NCBI RefSeq assembly: GCF_029937575.1
Contig: NZ_JAPYPS010000025.1
Span: forward strand, 1 to 55,100
DNA length: 55,100 bases
Reading direction: 5' to 3'
DNA from: Nocardioides sp.
GTDB lineage: Bacteria; Actinomycetota; Actinomycetes; Propionibacteriales; Nocardioidaceae
Shown: in pieces, positions 25,027 to 35,672 of the stretch
How positions within the stretch are numbered: position 1 is the stretch's first letter
How the letters are laid out: every line of letters begins with the position of its first letter
Made by a program: the position numbers and the translations under genes
The notes under the pieces: generated by a model
What the model saw: the letters and a program-made list of their open reading frames with translations, nothing else
Databases searched by the model: none
Told to the model about the DNA's origin: nothing

Positions 25027-25098
25027 ATGTTACTGACCGCTGTGACTACTACCCAGCGGTTACAACCGTCAGGTAGTAGTCACAGCGGTCAGTAACAT
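25027..25098. repeat. right 72-bp palindromic repeat
   Basis: Arms 25027-25053 and 25072-25098 are perfect 27-bp inverted repeats. The 18-base centre contains a further 5-bp stem (CGGTT-AC-AACCG). It begins 14 bases after the AbiEi-like gene stop and ends 8 bases before the stop of convergent lysS, a position that also suits a bidirectional terminator. It is an inverted near-copy of the repeat at 23812-23883. Confidence 0.92.
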
Positions 25099-25106
25099 GC
25101 CCCGAC

Positions 25107-26618
25107 CTACCCCCGCACCTCGGCGCGCAGGTGCGGGAAGAGGATGGTCTCGCGGATGCCGGCGCCGGTGAAGAGCATGATCATCCGGTCGATGCCGAGG
25201 CCGAGGCCGCCCATCGGCGGGGCGCCGTACTCCAGGGCCCGCAGGAAGTCCTCGTCGAGCTGCATGGCCTCGGGGTCGCCGCCAGCCGCGAGGAGCGACT
25301 GCTCCTCGAGCACGCTTCGCTGTACGACGGGGTCGACGAGCTCGCTGAACGCCGTACCGCGCTCGACGCCGCCGATGATCAGGTCCCAGGCCTCGATCAG
25401 GCCGGGCTTGGAGCGGTGGGGGCGGGCCAACGGCTGCGCCGACGGCGGGTAGTCGCACAGGAACGTCGGCTGCAGCAGCGTCGGCTCGACGAGCTCGGAG
25501 AGGAGCTCGAGCACGAGCTTCTCGGCACCCCAGGCGGGGTCGAACTCGACCTCGTGGCGCTCCAACAGCTCGCGCAGCCGCGCCGCGGGCGTCTCCAGGG
25601 TGATCGTCTCGCCGACGGCGGCCGAGACGCCGTCGTACACCGGGAGCCAGGTCCACTCGGCGTCGAGATCGACGGCTCCGGCCGGCGTCTCGACGACCCG
25701 TGACCCGACCGCGTCGGCGGCTGCGAGGAACATCTCGCGCATCAGCGCGGCCATGGTGTGCTGGTCGCCGTAGGCCTGGTAGACCTCGAGCATCGTGAAC
25801 TCGGGGGAGTGCGTGGAGTCGACACCCTCGTTGCGGAAGATTCGGCCCATCTCGAAGACCTGGTCGACGCCCCCGACGACGGCCTTCTTGAGGTTGAGCT
25901 CGAGCGCGATGCGCAGGGTCATCTCCTGGCTGAACGCGTTCATGTGGGTGCGAAACGGCCGCGCCGCCGCGCCGCCGTGGATCAGCTGCAGCACCGGCGT
26001 CTCGATCTCCAGGTAGCCGGCCGTCTCGAGGGTCGTCCGTACGGCGCGCGTGATGGCCGAGCGGGTGCGCACCATGTCGCGCGCCTCCTGGCGCACGATC
26101 AGGTCGGCGTACCGCTGACGGACCCGAGCCTCCTCGGAGAGCTCCTTGTGGAGGACCGGCAGGGGACGCAGTGCCTTGGACGCCATCTGCCACCGCGTCG
26201 CCATCACCGACAGCTCGCCGCGGCGCGAGGAGATGACGCGACCCTCGACGAAGACGTGGTCACCCAGGTCGACCGAGCGCTTCCACTGCTCCAGCGCCTC
26301 GTCGCCCACCTCGGCCAGGCTGATCATCACCTGGAGGCGCGTGCCGATGCCCTCCTGCAGGGTCGCGAAGCAGAGCTTGCCGGTGTTGCGGACGAACATC
26401 ACGCGGCCCGCGACGCCGACCACGTCCTGGGTCTCCTCGCCGGTCTCGAGGTGGTCCCACTGCTCGCGCACGGCGGCCAGGGAGTGCGTGCGGGCGACCA
26501 CGACCGGGTAGGGCTCGTGGCCCTCGTCGAGCAGCCGGGCCCGCTTCTCGCGGCGGACCGCCTCCTGGGACAGGTCGTCCTCGGGGGAGTCGGGTGCGGC
26601 GGCGTCGGGCGTGGTCAT
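25107..26618 (-). CDS. lysS: lysine--tRNA ligase (class II)
   Basis: LysS charges tRNA-Lys. The 503-residue protein has the OB-fold anticodon domain in the first third (VGVAGRVMFVRNTGKLCFATLQ) and the class II catalytic core. Motif 2 is IFRNEGVDSTHSPEFTMLE and motif 3 is GLGLGIDRMIMLFTG. The C-terminal block LDEDFLRALEYGAPPMGGLG resembles the LysX branch of actinobacterial enzymes more than the housekeeping LysS branch. However, no MprF-like membrane domain is attached, so it is not a lysyl-phosphatidylglycerol synthase. TAGCCT lies 7 bases before the ATG, predicting a leaderless mRNA. If the genome has a second lysyl-tRNA synthetase, this may be the accessory copy. Confidence 0.92.
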   Translation of the reverse strand: MTTPDAAAPDSPEDDLSQEAVRREKRARLLDEGHEPYPVVVARTHSLAAVREQWDHLETGEETQDVVGVAGRVMFVRNTGKLCFATLQEGIGTRLQVMISLAEVGDEALEQWKRSVDLGDHVFVEGRVISSRRGELSVMATRWQMASKALRPLPVLHKELSEEARVRQRYADLIVRQEARDMVRTRSAITRAVRTTLETAGYLEIETPVLQLIHGGAAARPFRTHMNAFSQEMTLRIALELNLKKAVVGGVDQVFEMGRIFRNEGVDSTHSPEFTMLEVYQAYGDQHTMAALMREMFLAAADAVGSRVVETPAGAVDLDAEWTWLPVYDGVSAAVGETITLETPAARLRELLERHEVEFDPAWGAEKLVLELLSELVEPTLLQPTFLCDYPPSAQPLARPHRSKPGLIEAWDLIIGGVERGTAFSELVDPVVQRSVLEEQSLLAAGGDPEAMQLDEDFLRALEYGAPPMGGLGLGIDRMIMLFTGAGIRETILFPHLRAEVRG

Positions 26619-26673
26619 GCGTCGCAGGCTATCCACGCTGGTGGGGTTGGGGCACATCGGATTCCGGGTACGG

Positions 26674-26690
26674 CGACCGCGCGGCGGTCG
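26674..26690 (-). terminator. terminator hairpin between the lipid kinase gene and lysS
   Basis: CGACCGC-GCG-GCGGTCG is a perfect 7-bp stem with a 3-base loop, 21 bp past the stop of the minus-strand kinase gene. Its position separates that transcript from downstream lysS. Confidence 0.5.
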
Positions 26691-26710
26691 AGGACGACCG
26701 GAGACTCCGC

Positions 26711-29099
<2,389 letters not shown>

Positions 29100-29178
29100 G
29101 GGATCGGCGGAGCGACGTCAGGAGACCCCTGAGAACCCCCCGCCCACGCCAGCCCGCTCCTCCGTAGGATCAGCCGAC

Positions 29179-30453
29179 GTGAAGACCCTCGTGATCGGCA
29201 CCGGCGGGCGCGAGCACGCCCTGGCCCGCGCCCTGTCCCTGGACCCCGGCGTCACCGAGGTGCACGCGGCGCCCGGCAACCCGGGCATCGCCGCCGTCGC
29301 GACCCTGCACCCGGTGGACCCGCTCGACGGCGAGGCCGTGGCCGACCTCGCCGAGCGGCTCGGCGCCGGGCTGGTCGTCGTGGGGCCCGAGGCACCCCTG
29401 GTGGCCGGCGTCGCCGACGCCGTCGCCGCACGCGGGATCCCGGTCTTCGGGCCGAGCGGCGAGGCGGCGCAGCTGGAGGGGTCGAAGACGTTCGCCAAGG
29501 ACGTGATGGCAGCAGCCGGGGTGCCGACCGCGCGAGCCCACACCTGCACCACGCCCGAGGAGGCCGCGGCCGCGCTCGACGAGTTCGGGCCGACGTACGT
29601 CGTCAAGGACGACGGGCTCGCGGCTGGCAAGGGGGTCGTGGTCACCGACGACCGGGCCGAGGCGCTGGCCCACGCGGCGGCGTGCGAGCGGGTCGTGATC
29701 GAGGAGTTCCTCGACGGGCCCGAGGTCTCGCTCTTCGCGCTCTGCAGCTGGAGCGAGGCCGACGGCGCGACGGTCTACCCCCTGCAGCCCGCCCAGGACT
29801 TCAAGCGGATCTTCGACGGCGACGCCGGCCCCAACACCGGGGGCATGGGCGCCTACACCCCACTCCTGTGGGCACCTGTCGACCTGGTCGAGGAGGTGCT
29901 GCGCGACGTGCTGCAGCCGACCGTCGACGAGATGGCCAGGCGCGGCACGCCCTTCACCGGGCTGCTGTACGCCGGCCTCGCACTCACCTCGCGCGGCATC
30001 CGCGTCATCGAGTTCAACGCCCGCTTCGGCGATCCGGAGACGCAGCCCCTGATGGCGCTGCTCGACTCGCCGCTCTCGCCCCTGCTGCTCGGCGCCGCCA
30101 CCGGCCGCCTGGGCGAGGTGGAGCCGCCGCGCTGGAAGCCGGGCGCAGCCGTGGCAGTCGTGATGGCCAGCAAGGGCTACCCCGAGTCGTCGTCCTCCGG
30201 CGACGTCATCACCGGGGTCGAGGCGGCCGACGCGCTGCCCGACGTGCACGTCATCCACGCCGGTACGGCGCTCGGCGGGCCGGCCGGCGACGACCTGGTG
30301 ACCGCCGGGGGACGCGTCCTGGCCGTGATCGCGACCGGCGACGACATCGCCGCCGCCCGCGCAGCGGCGTACGACGGCGTCGCGCGGATCGCCTTCGACG
30401 GCGCTCAGTCGCGCTCGGACATCGCGCTCCACTCGTCGGCCAGCAGCGCGTAG
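29179..30453 (+). CDS. purD: phosphoribosylamine--glycine ligase
   Basis: PurD forms glycinamide ribonucleotide from phosphoribosylamine, glycine and ATP, step 2 of purine synthesis. The 424-residue ATP-grasp protein shows IGTGGREHALA, the ATP-binding YVVKDDGLAAGKGVVV, NTGGMGAY, and the metal-binding EFNARFGDPETQ. Length is normal. TAGGAT ends 8 bases upstream of the GTG, a slightly longer gap than in neighbouring leaderless genes. The distal region continues to a C-terminal sandwich domain. Confidence 0.97.
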   Translation: MKTLVIGTGGREHALARALSLDPGVTEVHAAPGNPGIAAVATLHPVDPLDGEAVADLAERLGAGLVVVGPEAPLVAGVADAVAARGIPVFGPSGEAAQLEGSKTFAKDVMAAAGVPTARAHTCTTPEEAAAALDEFGPTYVVKDDGLAAGKGVVVTDDRAEALAHAAACERVVIEEFLDGPEVSLFALCSWSEADGATVYPLQPAQDFKRIFDGDAGPNTGGMGAYTPLLWAPVDLVEEVLRDVLQPTVDEMARRGTPFTGLLYAGLALTSRGIRVIEFNARFGDPETQPLMALLDSPLSPLLLGAATGRLGEVEPPRWKPGAAVAVVMASKGYPESSSSGDVITGVEAADALPDVHVIHAGTALGGPAGDDLVTAGGRVLAVIATGDDIAAARAAAYDGVARIAFDGAQSRSDIALHSSASSA

Positions 30454-30480
30454 TAGTAGCCGTCGACTCAGCGATCCCAG

Positions 30481-30527
30481 GTGACGAAGTGGCCCCTGCG
30501 GACCACCATCCGGGGCCATTTCGTCAC
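30481..30527. terminator. long hairpin between purD and purB
   Basis: Bases 30481-30496 and 30512-30527 pair over 16 positions, with one G-U pair and no mismatch, around a 15-base loop. It lies 28 bp after purD and 29 bp before purB, so it may terminate purD transcripts. It lacks a T-run and could also be a dispersed palindromic repeat. Confidence 0.6.
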
Positions 30528-30555
30528 TCACCGACATCCGCGGGACAATCGCGGA

Positions 30556-31983
30556 GTGACCGTCCACCACGTCCCGAATGTCCTGGCCAGCCGCTACGCC
30601 GGAGCCGACCTCGCCGAGATCTGGTCGCCCGAGCACAAGATCGTCCTCGAGCGGCACCTCTGGATCGCCGTGCTCAAGGCGCAGCGCGACCTCGGCATCG
30701 ACGTGCCCGACGGGGTCGTGGAGGCCTACGAGGCCGTCGTGGACAAGGTCGACCTCGACTCGATCGCCGCGCGCGAGCGGATCACCCGCCATGACGTGAA
30801 GGCCCGGATCGAGGAGTTCTCCGACCTCGCCGGGCACGAGCACATCCACAAGGGGATGACGAGCCGCGACCTCACCGAGAACGTCGAGCAGCTCCAGCTC
30901 AAGCAGTCCCTCGAGCTCCTCCGCGACCGCGCCGTCGCGACCCTCACGCGGCTCGCCCGCCTGGCCGCCGAGCACGAGACCACCGTGATGGCCGGTCGCT
31001 CCCACAACGTCGCCGCCCAGGCCACCACGCTCGGCAAGCGCTTCGCGACCGTCGCCGACGAGCTGATGATCGGCGTCGAGCGGATCGAGCAACTGCTCGC
31101 GCGCTACCCGCTGCGCGGGATCAAGGGCCCGATGGGCACCGCCCAGGACATGCTCGACCTCCTCGACGGCGACGAGTCCAAGCTCGCCGGCCTCGAGCAC
31201 AGAGTCGCCGCCCACCTCGGGTTCGAGCGGGTGCTGACCAGCGTCGGCCAGGTCTACCCGCGCAGCCTGGACTTCGACGTGCTCTCCGCCGTCGTCCAGC
31301 TGGTGGCGGCCCCGAGCAACCTGGCGACCACGATCCGGCTGATGGCCGGCAACGAGATCGTCACCGAGGGCTTCAAGGAGGGCCAGGTCGGCTCCTCGGC
31401 GATGCCGCACAAGATGAACACCCGCTCCTGCGAGCGGGTCAACGGCCTCGCGGTCGTCACCCGCGGCTACCTCTCGATGGTCGGCGAGCTCGCCGGCGAC
31501 CAGTGGAACGAGGGCGACGTCTCCTGCTCCGTCGTACGACGGGTCGCCCTGCCGGATGCGTTCTTCGCCGCCGACGGGCTCTTCCAGACGTTCCTGACGG
31601 TGCTGGACGAGTTCGGCGCGTTCCCGGCCGTGATCCAGCGCGAGCTCGACCGCTACCTGCCCTACCTGGCGACCACCAAGGTGCTGATGAGCGCGGTGCG
31701 CAACGGCGTGGGGCGCGAGTCCGCGCACGAGGCGATCAAGGAGGCGGCCGTCGGCACGGCGCTGGCGATGCGCCAGGGCCAGGCCGAGAACGACGTCTTC
31801 GCCAAGCTGGCCGCCGACGCACGCCTCGGGCTCACCCAGGACCAGCTGGCTGCCCTGGTCGCCGAGCCGATCGCCTTCACCGGCGCCGCCGTCGCCCAGA
31901 CCCAGGCGGTGTGCCGCGCCGTGGCCGAGCTCGCCGAGCGCTACCCCGAGGCGGCGTCGTACGCGCCGGGCGCCATCCTCTGA
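30556..31983 (+). CDS. purB: adenylosuccinate lyase
   Basis: PurB removes fumarate from SAICAR and from adenylosuccinate, so it acts twice in purine synthesis. The 475-residue protein carries the fumarase/aspartase superfamily signature GSSAMPHKMNTRSCERV and the catalytic-His region HKGMTSRDL. I set the start at the GTG at 30556 because GACAAT lies 6 bases before it and conserved sequence starts there; the frame is open upstream through the hairpin. It acts on the product of PurC (41414-42313) and that of PurA. Confidence 0.96.
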   Translation: MTVHHVPNVLASRYAGADLAEIWSPEHKIVLERHLWIAVLKAQRDLGIDVPDGVVEAYEAVVDKVDLDSIAARERITRHDVKARIEEFSDLAGHEHIHKGMTSRDLTENVEQLQLKQSLELLRDRAVATLTRLARLAAEHETTVMAGRSHNVAAQATTLGKRFATVADELMIGVERIEQLLARYPLRGIKGPMGTAQDMLDLLDGDESKLAGLEHRVAAHLGFERVLTSVGQVYPRSLDFDVLSAVVQLVAAPSNLATTIRLMAGNEIVTEGFKEGQVGSSAMPHKMNTRSCERVNGLAVVTRGYLSMVGELAGDQWNEGDVSCSVVRRVALPDAFFAADGLFQTFLTVLDEFGAFPAVIQRELDRYLPYLATTKVLMSAVRNGVGRESAHEAIKEAAVGTALAMRQGQAENDVFAKLAADARLGLTQDQLAALVAEPIAFTGAAVAQTQAVCRAVAELAERYPEAASYAPGAIL

Positions 31984-32131
31984 GGGTCGTCGGCCCGTCC
32001 CCGGCCAGCAGTCCCGCGCGGTGTGAGACCCGCCACGCACCAGGCCGCAGGGCGGGGCAGGGCCCGGAAGGGCGCGACAGGAAGGTGGGGCGCGACTGTG
32101 CTCCCGGGCAGTCCGGCCCCAGGATGGGTCG

Positions 32132-32737
32132 ATGAGCGATCCCGTCACCGTCGCGATCACCCGCCAGCTCGAGCCCGGCCACGAGGCCGAGATGATGAGC
32201 TGGCTCAACGCCGGCATCCACCTGGCCGAGCGCTTCCCCGGCTTCCTCGGAGCCGGGTGGGTGCGTCCCGAGGCGGCCTCGACGGAGTGGCACATGCTCT
32301 ACCGCTTCGCCGACCACGACTCACTGCAGCAGTGGGAGCACTCCTCGCAGCGCGCCTGGTGGCGGGCCTCGGCCTCGGGGCTCGGGGTGGTCGAGGCGCG
32401 GGTCGAGAAGCGGACCGGGATCGAGGGCTGGTTCGACGTGCCGCAGTCGACGCTGGTCGTCGAGGGCGCGGCCCCGGCTCCCGCACCGCCACCGCGCTGG
32501 AAGCAGGCCTGCACGATCTTCCTCGTCTTCTTCCCGCTCAGCGTGGCCGCCAACTGGTTGGGCGGCGAGCTGGTCGGCGACCTGTTCCTGCCGCTGCGGG
32601 TGCTGCTCACCGTGCTCGTGATGACGCCCGTGATGACCTACGTGGCTCTGCCCTGGATCACGCGCACGATGCAGTGGTGGCTGCAGGGGCAGCCCGCGCC
32701 GTGGCGTCGTAAGGCGCAGGCGGCCTCCGCCTCGTAG
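32132..32737 (+). CDS. antibiotic biosynthesis monooxygenase-domain membrane protein
   Basis: The 201-residue protein has an N-terminal ABM (dimeric alpha-beta barrel) domain, residues about 5-95, with VTVAITRQLEPGHEAEM and the FPGFLGAGWVRP segment. Two transmembrane helices follow (IFLVFFPLSVAANWLGG and VLLTVLVMTPVMTYVALPW), giving a cytoplasmic domain anchored to the membrane. Many bacteria carry this anchored form. Its activity is unknown, and the family name does not imply antibiotic synthesis. CAGGAT lies 6 bases before the ATG. Its stop codon overlaps the predicted -10 element of the next operon. Confidence 0.82.
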   Translation: MSDPVTVAITRQLEPGHEAEMMSWLNAGIHLAERFPGFLGAGWVRPEAASTEWHMLYRFADHDSLQQWEHSSQRAWWRASASGLGVVEARVEKRTGIEGWFDVPQSTLVVEGAAPAPAPPPRWKQACTIFLVFFPLSVAANWLGGELVGDLFLPLRVLLTVLVMTPVMTYVALPWITRTMQWWLQGQPAPWRRKAQAASAS

Positions 32738-32765
32738 GCTGCGAGATTCCCGGCGGTCGCGGGAA
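32735..32765 (+). promoter_or_regulatory. promoter and leader hairpin of the ynj-like operon
   Basis: TAGGCT (32735-32740) overlaps the stop codon of the preceding gene and predicts transcription from about 32747. TTCCCG (32747-32752) and CGGGAA (32760-32765) then form a 6-bp hairpin right at the predicted 5' end, within an 80-base leader. No known riboswitch is recognised. Confidence 0.4.
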
Positions 32766-32826
32766 GGTCCGGGCGCTTCCACCGGGTTTCGTCGGTGACC
32801 GCACGACTCGCCCACCCGGAGGTCCC

Positions 32827-33489
32827 ATGCTCGACGCGCCCGTACGCCGTGCGCTCGGGCCGTCCCTCGACGCGGCCGCCGCGACGCTCCAGCGCCTCGG
32901 CTGCAGCGCGACCGGCCTGACGGTCGCCGGGTGGCTGGTCGGCGTTGCCGCGTGCGTCGCTGCCGCGACCAGCCACTGGCACCTGGCGCTGGTCGGGTGG
33001 CTGCTCAACCGCGTCCTGGACGGCCTCGACGGGCCGCTGGCTCGCCGTACCGGCTCCACCGACCTGGGCGGCTTCCTCGACATCGTCGCCGACTTCAGCA
33101 TCTACGGCGGGTTCGTCGTGGCCGCCGCCGTCGCCGAGCCGGACGCCCGCGTGGCGTGCCTGGTGCTGCTGGGCACCTACTACCTGTCGGGCACCGCCTT
33201 CCTCGCGCTCTCGTCGGTGCTGGAGAAGCGCGACGAGGCCGCGCGCGCCGACTACTCCGACGGACGGTCGCTGCTCTTCGTGGGCGGCCTGGCCGAGGGC
33301 ACCGAGACCGTGCTCGCCTACGTGCTGATCTGCCTGCTGCCCCAGCACCTCGAGCCCATCGCCTGGGTGTTCGCGGCCGCGGTCGCGATCACCGCCGTCC
33401 AGCGCGTCGCCCTGGGCGTCCACCTCCTGCGCGCGCACCCGTCCCACGGGTCCGGCCCGATCCACACCCCTACCGAGGAGCACCGATGA
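32827..33489 (+). CDS. CDP-alcohol phosphotransferase (YnjF-like)
   Basis: This 220-residue membrane enzyme has the CDP-alcohol phosphotransferase motif in DGPLARRTGSTDLGGFLD plus the following IVAD. The spacing after AR is seven residues rather than the commonest eight. The family transfers a phospho-alcohol from a CDP-activated donor to an alcohol such as glycerol phosphate, inositol phosphate or a lipid. A strong GGAGG is 5 bases before the ATG. It opens a six-gene operon, and its stop overlaps the start of the binding-protein gene (ATGA). E. coli ynjF encodes a protein of the same family beside ynjBCD. Confidence 0.88.
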   Translation: MLDAPVRRALGPSLDAAAATLQRLGCSATGLTVAGWLVGVAACVAAATSHWHLALVGWLLNRVLDGLDGPLARRTGSTDLGGFLDIVADFSIYGGFVVAAAVAEPDARVACLVLLGTYYLSGTAFLALSSVLEKRDEAARADYSDGRSLLFVGGLAEGTETVLAYVLICLLPQHLEPIAWVFAAAVAITAVQRVALGVHLLRAHPSHGSGPIHTPTEEHR

Positions 33490-34739
33490 CCCGCCCCACC
33501 CGCCGCCGGAGCGCCGTCCTGAGCGGCCTGGCGGCCCTCCTCGTCCTCGCCGGGTGCGGAGGCGACGACTCCGCCGTCGGCGAGGAGACCGCGCCGTCGT
33601 CCGACTGGGACGCGGTGCTCGCCGAGGCCGACGGGCAGAGCGTCAACTGGTACATGTACGGCGGCGACGACACGCTCAACGCCTTCGTCGACGACGTCGT
33701 CACGCCTCGGCTCGCCGACCTCGGCGTGACCCTGGACCAGGTGCGCATCGACGACACGGCCGAGGCGGTCAACAAGGTCCTCGGCGAGAAGCAGGCCGGG
33801 CGCACCGACGGCGGCTCGGTCGACGCGATCTGGATCAACGGCGAGAACTTCGCCACCGGCGTCCAGGCCGACCTCTGGCGCTGCGGCTGGTCGCAGGACC
33901 TCCCCAACGCCCAGTACGTCGACCTCGACGCGCCCGAGGTCGCCACCGACTTCGGCACGCCGGTCGATGGCTGCGAGGCCGCCTGGCAGCAGGCCAACTC
34001 GGCCCTGGTCTACGACTCCGCGGTGCTCGACGACGCGGACGTGGAGAGCGTGGACTCGCTCTTCGCCTGGGCCGAGGCCAACCCCGGCCGGCTCGCCTAC
34101 CCGGCCCCGCCCGACTTCTTCGGGTCGATGGCCGTGCGCACGGTTCTCTACGACACGATCGGTGGCCCGGACAGCCTGCTCGAGGGCGAGCCGGACACGT
34201 CCTCGGAGGCGTTCACCGACGCCACCGCCGCGACCTTCGAGCGGCTCAACGAGATCGAGCCCAGCCTGTGGCGCGGCGGGGAGACCTACCCGCAGAGCCA
34301 GGACGACATCGAGAAGCTCTACTCCGACGGGGAGATCAGCGCGTTCTTCACCTACGGGCCCGGCGCCGTCGGCACCAAGGTCGCCGACGGTCTCTACCCC
34401 GAGTCCACCCGCGAGGCGGTCCCGAGCGTCGGCAACATCTCCAACGTCAGCTTCGTGACGATTCCCGCCAACGCCGCCCACCAGGCCGGCGCCCTGGTCC
34501 TGGCCAACGTCCTGCAGGAGCCCGAGGTCCAGCTCGCGCTCTTCGAGGCCGCCGGCGTCTACCCGGCGATCGACGTCGCCACCACGCCGCAGGGAGTGCA
34601 GGACGCCTTCGCCGCCGTCGAGACCAGTCCCTCGGTCCTGCCCCTCGCCGAGCTGCTCGCCGACGCCCGCCCGGAGCTGGCCAGCGCCTACCTCAGCGCC
34701 ATCGAGGACGGCTGGGTCGCCGAGGTCCAGCAGAAGTAG
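33486..34739 (+). CDS. ABC transporter substrate-binding lipoprotein (YnjB-like)
   Basis: The 417-residue protein has a lipoprotein signal with lipobox LAGC and acylated Cys at residue 24. The mature part is a bacterial extracellular solute-binding protein: VNWYMYGGDDTLNAFVDD, IDDTAEAVNKVLGEKQAG and IWINGENFATG resemble the YnjB group. It would capture the ligand outside the membrane and deliver it to the two permeases downstream. Its start overlaps the preceding stop (ATGA), with GAGGAG upstream, so translation is coupled. The ligand is unknown. Confidence 0.9.
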   Translation: MTRPTRRRSAVLSGLAALLVLAGCGGDDSAVGEETAPSSDWDAVLAEADGQSVNWYMYGGDDTLNAFVDDVVTPRLADLGVTLDQVRIDDTAEAVNKVLGEKQAGRTDGGSVDAIWINGENFATGVQADLWRCGWSQDLPNAQYVDLDAPEVATDFGTPVDGCEAAWQQANSALVYDSAVLDDADVESVDSLFAWAEANPGRLAYPAPPDFFGSMAVRTVLYDTIGGPDSLLEGEPDTSSEAFTDATAATFERLNEIEPSLWRGGETYPQSQDDIEKLYSDGEISAFFTYGPGAVGTKVADGLYPESTREAVPSVGNISNVSFVTIPANAAHQAGALVLANVLQEPEVQLALFEAAGVYPAIDVATTPQGVQDAFAAVETSPSVLPLAELLADARPELASAYLSAIEDGWVAEVQQK

Positions 34740-34742
34740 CGC

Positions 34743-35672
34743 GTGAGCCTGCCCGTGAGCCAGCCAGTGGTCTCGACCGGACCCACGACGCGGCAGCACG
34801 CCGTACGTCGTGGTGTCCCGGAGCGCCTGCGACCCCTCCTCCTGCTGAGCCCCGCACTCCTGGTGGTCGGCGTCTTCTTCGTCGGCGGGGTGGCCCAGGC
34901 GGTGCTGCAGAGCCTGGGCCGCCAGCCCTTCCTGGGGCAGACGGACTGGTCGTTCGACGCCTACCGCGCCACGTTCGCCGACCCGGCCTTCCGCGCCTCG
35001 CTCACGCTCACCCTGCGCGTCGTCGTCCTGTCCACCGGCCTGGCGACCGTGCTCGGCGTCGCCGTCGCACTGCTCGTACGGCGCCACGCCCGCGGTCCGT
35101 TGACGACCCTGCTCCAGAGCACCCTGGCCGTGCCCCACCTGGTGGGCGCGCTCTGCATCGGCCTGCTGCTCTCGCCCTCGGGGTTCGCGTCCCGGCTGGG
35201 CACCGGCGCCGGGCTGGTCGACGGGCCGCAGGACTTCCCGGTGCTCACCAACGACGCCTTCGGCTGGGGGATCATCGCGGAGTACACGTGGAAGGAGGCG
35301 CCCTTCGTCGCGGTCGTCGCCCTGGCCTCCATGACACCGCACGTGCGTGACCTCGAGGGAGCAGCACGCGTCCTGGGAGCGGGGCGGTGGCGGCGCTTCA
35401 CCTCGGTCACGCTCCCGCTGATCGCGCCTCCGGTCGCGGCCGCGTCGGTGCTCGTCGCCTCGTTCGCGGCGGCGTCCTACGAGGTCCCGCGCCTGCTCGG
35501 GCAGAGCTTCCCCGCGACGCTGCCGGTCGTGGCGCTGCAGCGCTACCAGGACACCGACCTGCTCGTCCGACCCCAGGCGATGGCGGTCGCGACGATCATC
35601 GCGGTGCTGAGCCTGGTGCTCGTGGCGGCGTACCTGACCCTGGTCTCGCGGTTGTCGCGGAGGTCGCTGTGA
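34743..35672 (+). CDS. ABC transporter permease (first half of a YnjC-like pair)
   Basis: The 309-residue integral membrane protein has about six helices and a cytoplasmic EAA loop (EGAARVLGAGRWRRFTSVTLP) that contacts the ATPase. It corresponds to the N-terminal half of E. coli YnjC, which is a single long fused permease; here the halves are separate genes. The GTG start is 3 bases after the binding-protein stop. Its stop overlaps the GTG of the next permease gene, so expression is coupled. Confidence 0.9.
   Translation: MSLPVSQPVVSTGPTTRQHAVRRGVPERLRPLLLLSPALLVVGVFFVGGVAQAVLQSLGRQPFLGQTDWSFDAYRATFADPAFRASLTLTLRVVVLSTGLATVLGVAVALLVRRHARGPLTTLLQSTLAVPHLVGALCIGLLLSPSGFASRLGTGAGLVDGPQDFPVLTNDAFGWGIIAEYTWKEAPFVAVVALASMTPHVRDLEGAARVLGAGRWRRFTSVTLPLIAPPVAAASVLVASFAAASYEVPRLLGQSFPATLPVVALQRYQDTDLLVRPQAMAVATIIAVLSLVLVAAYLTLVSRLSRRSL

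Larger units (their letters stand above)
23812..25098. mobile_element. candidate single-gene element with 72-bp palindromic inverted ends
   Basis: Two 72-bp elements bound this 1,287-bp unit. Compared in inverted orientation they match at 67 of 72 positions, which is the arrangement of terminal inverted repeats. Each is also internally palindromic. The only gene inside encodes an AbiEi-like winged-helix plus nuclease-like protein. I see no transposase and no clear target-site duplication, so calling it mobile is inference. Confidence 0.5.

Noticed and set aside
29170..32295. 1041-residue minus-strand frame over purD and purB
   Set aside because: Entirely antisense to two well-identified enzymes, with no motifs.
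32741..32826. TPP or other known riboswitch before the ABC operon
   Set aside because: The conserved THI-box bases are absent and no other class signature was recognised by eye.
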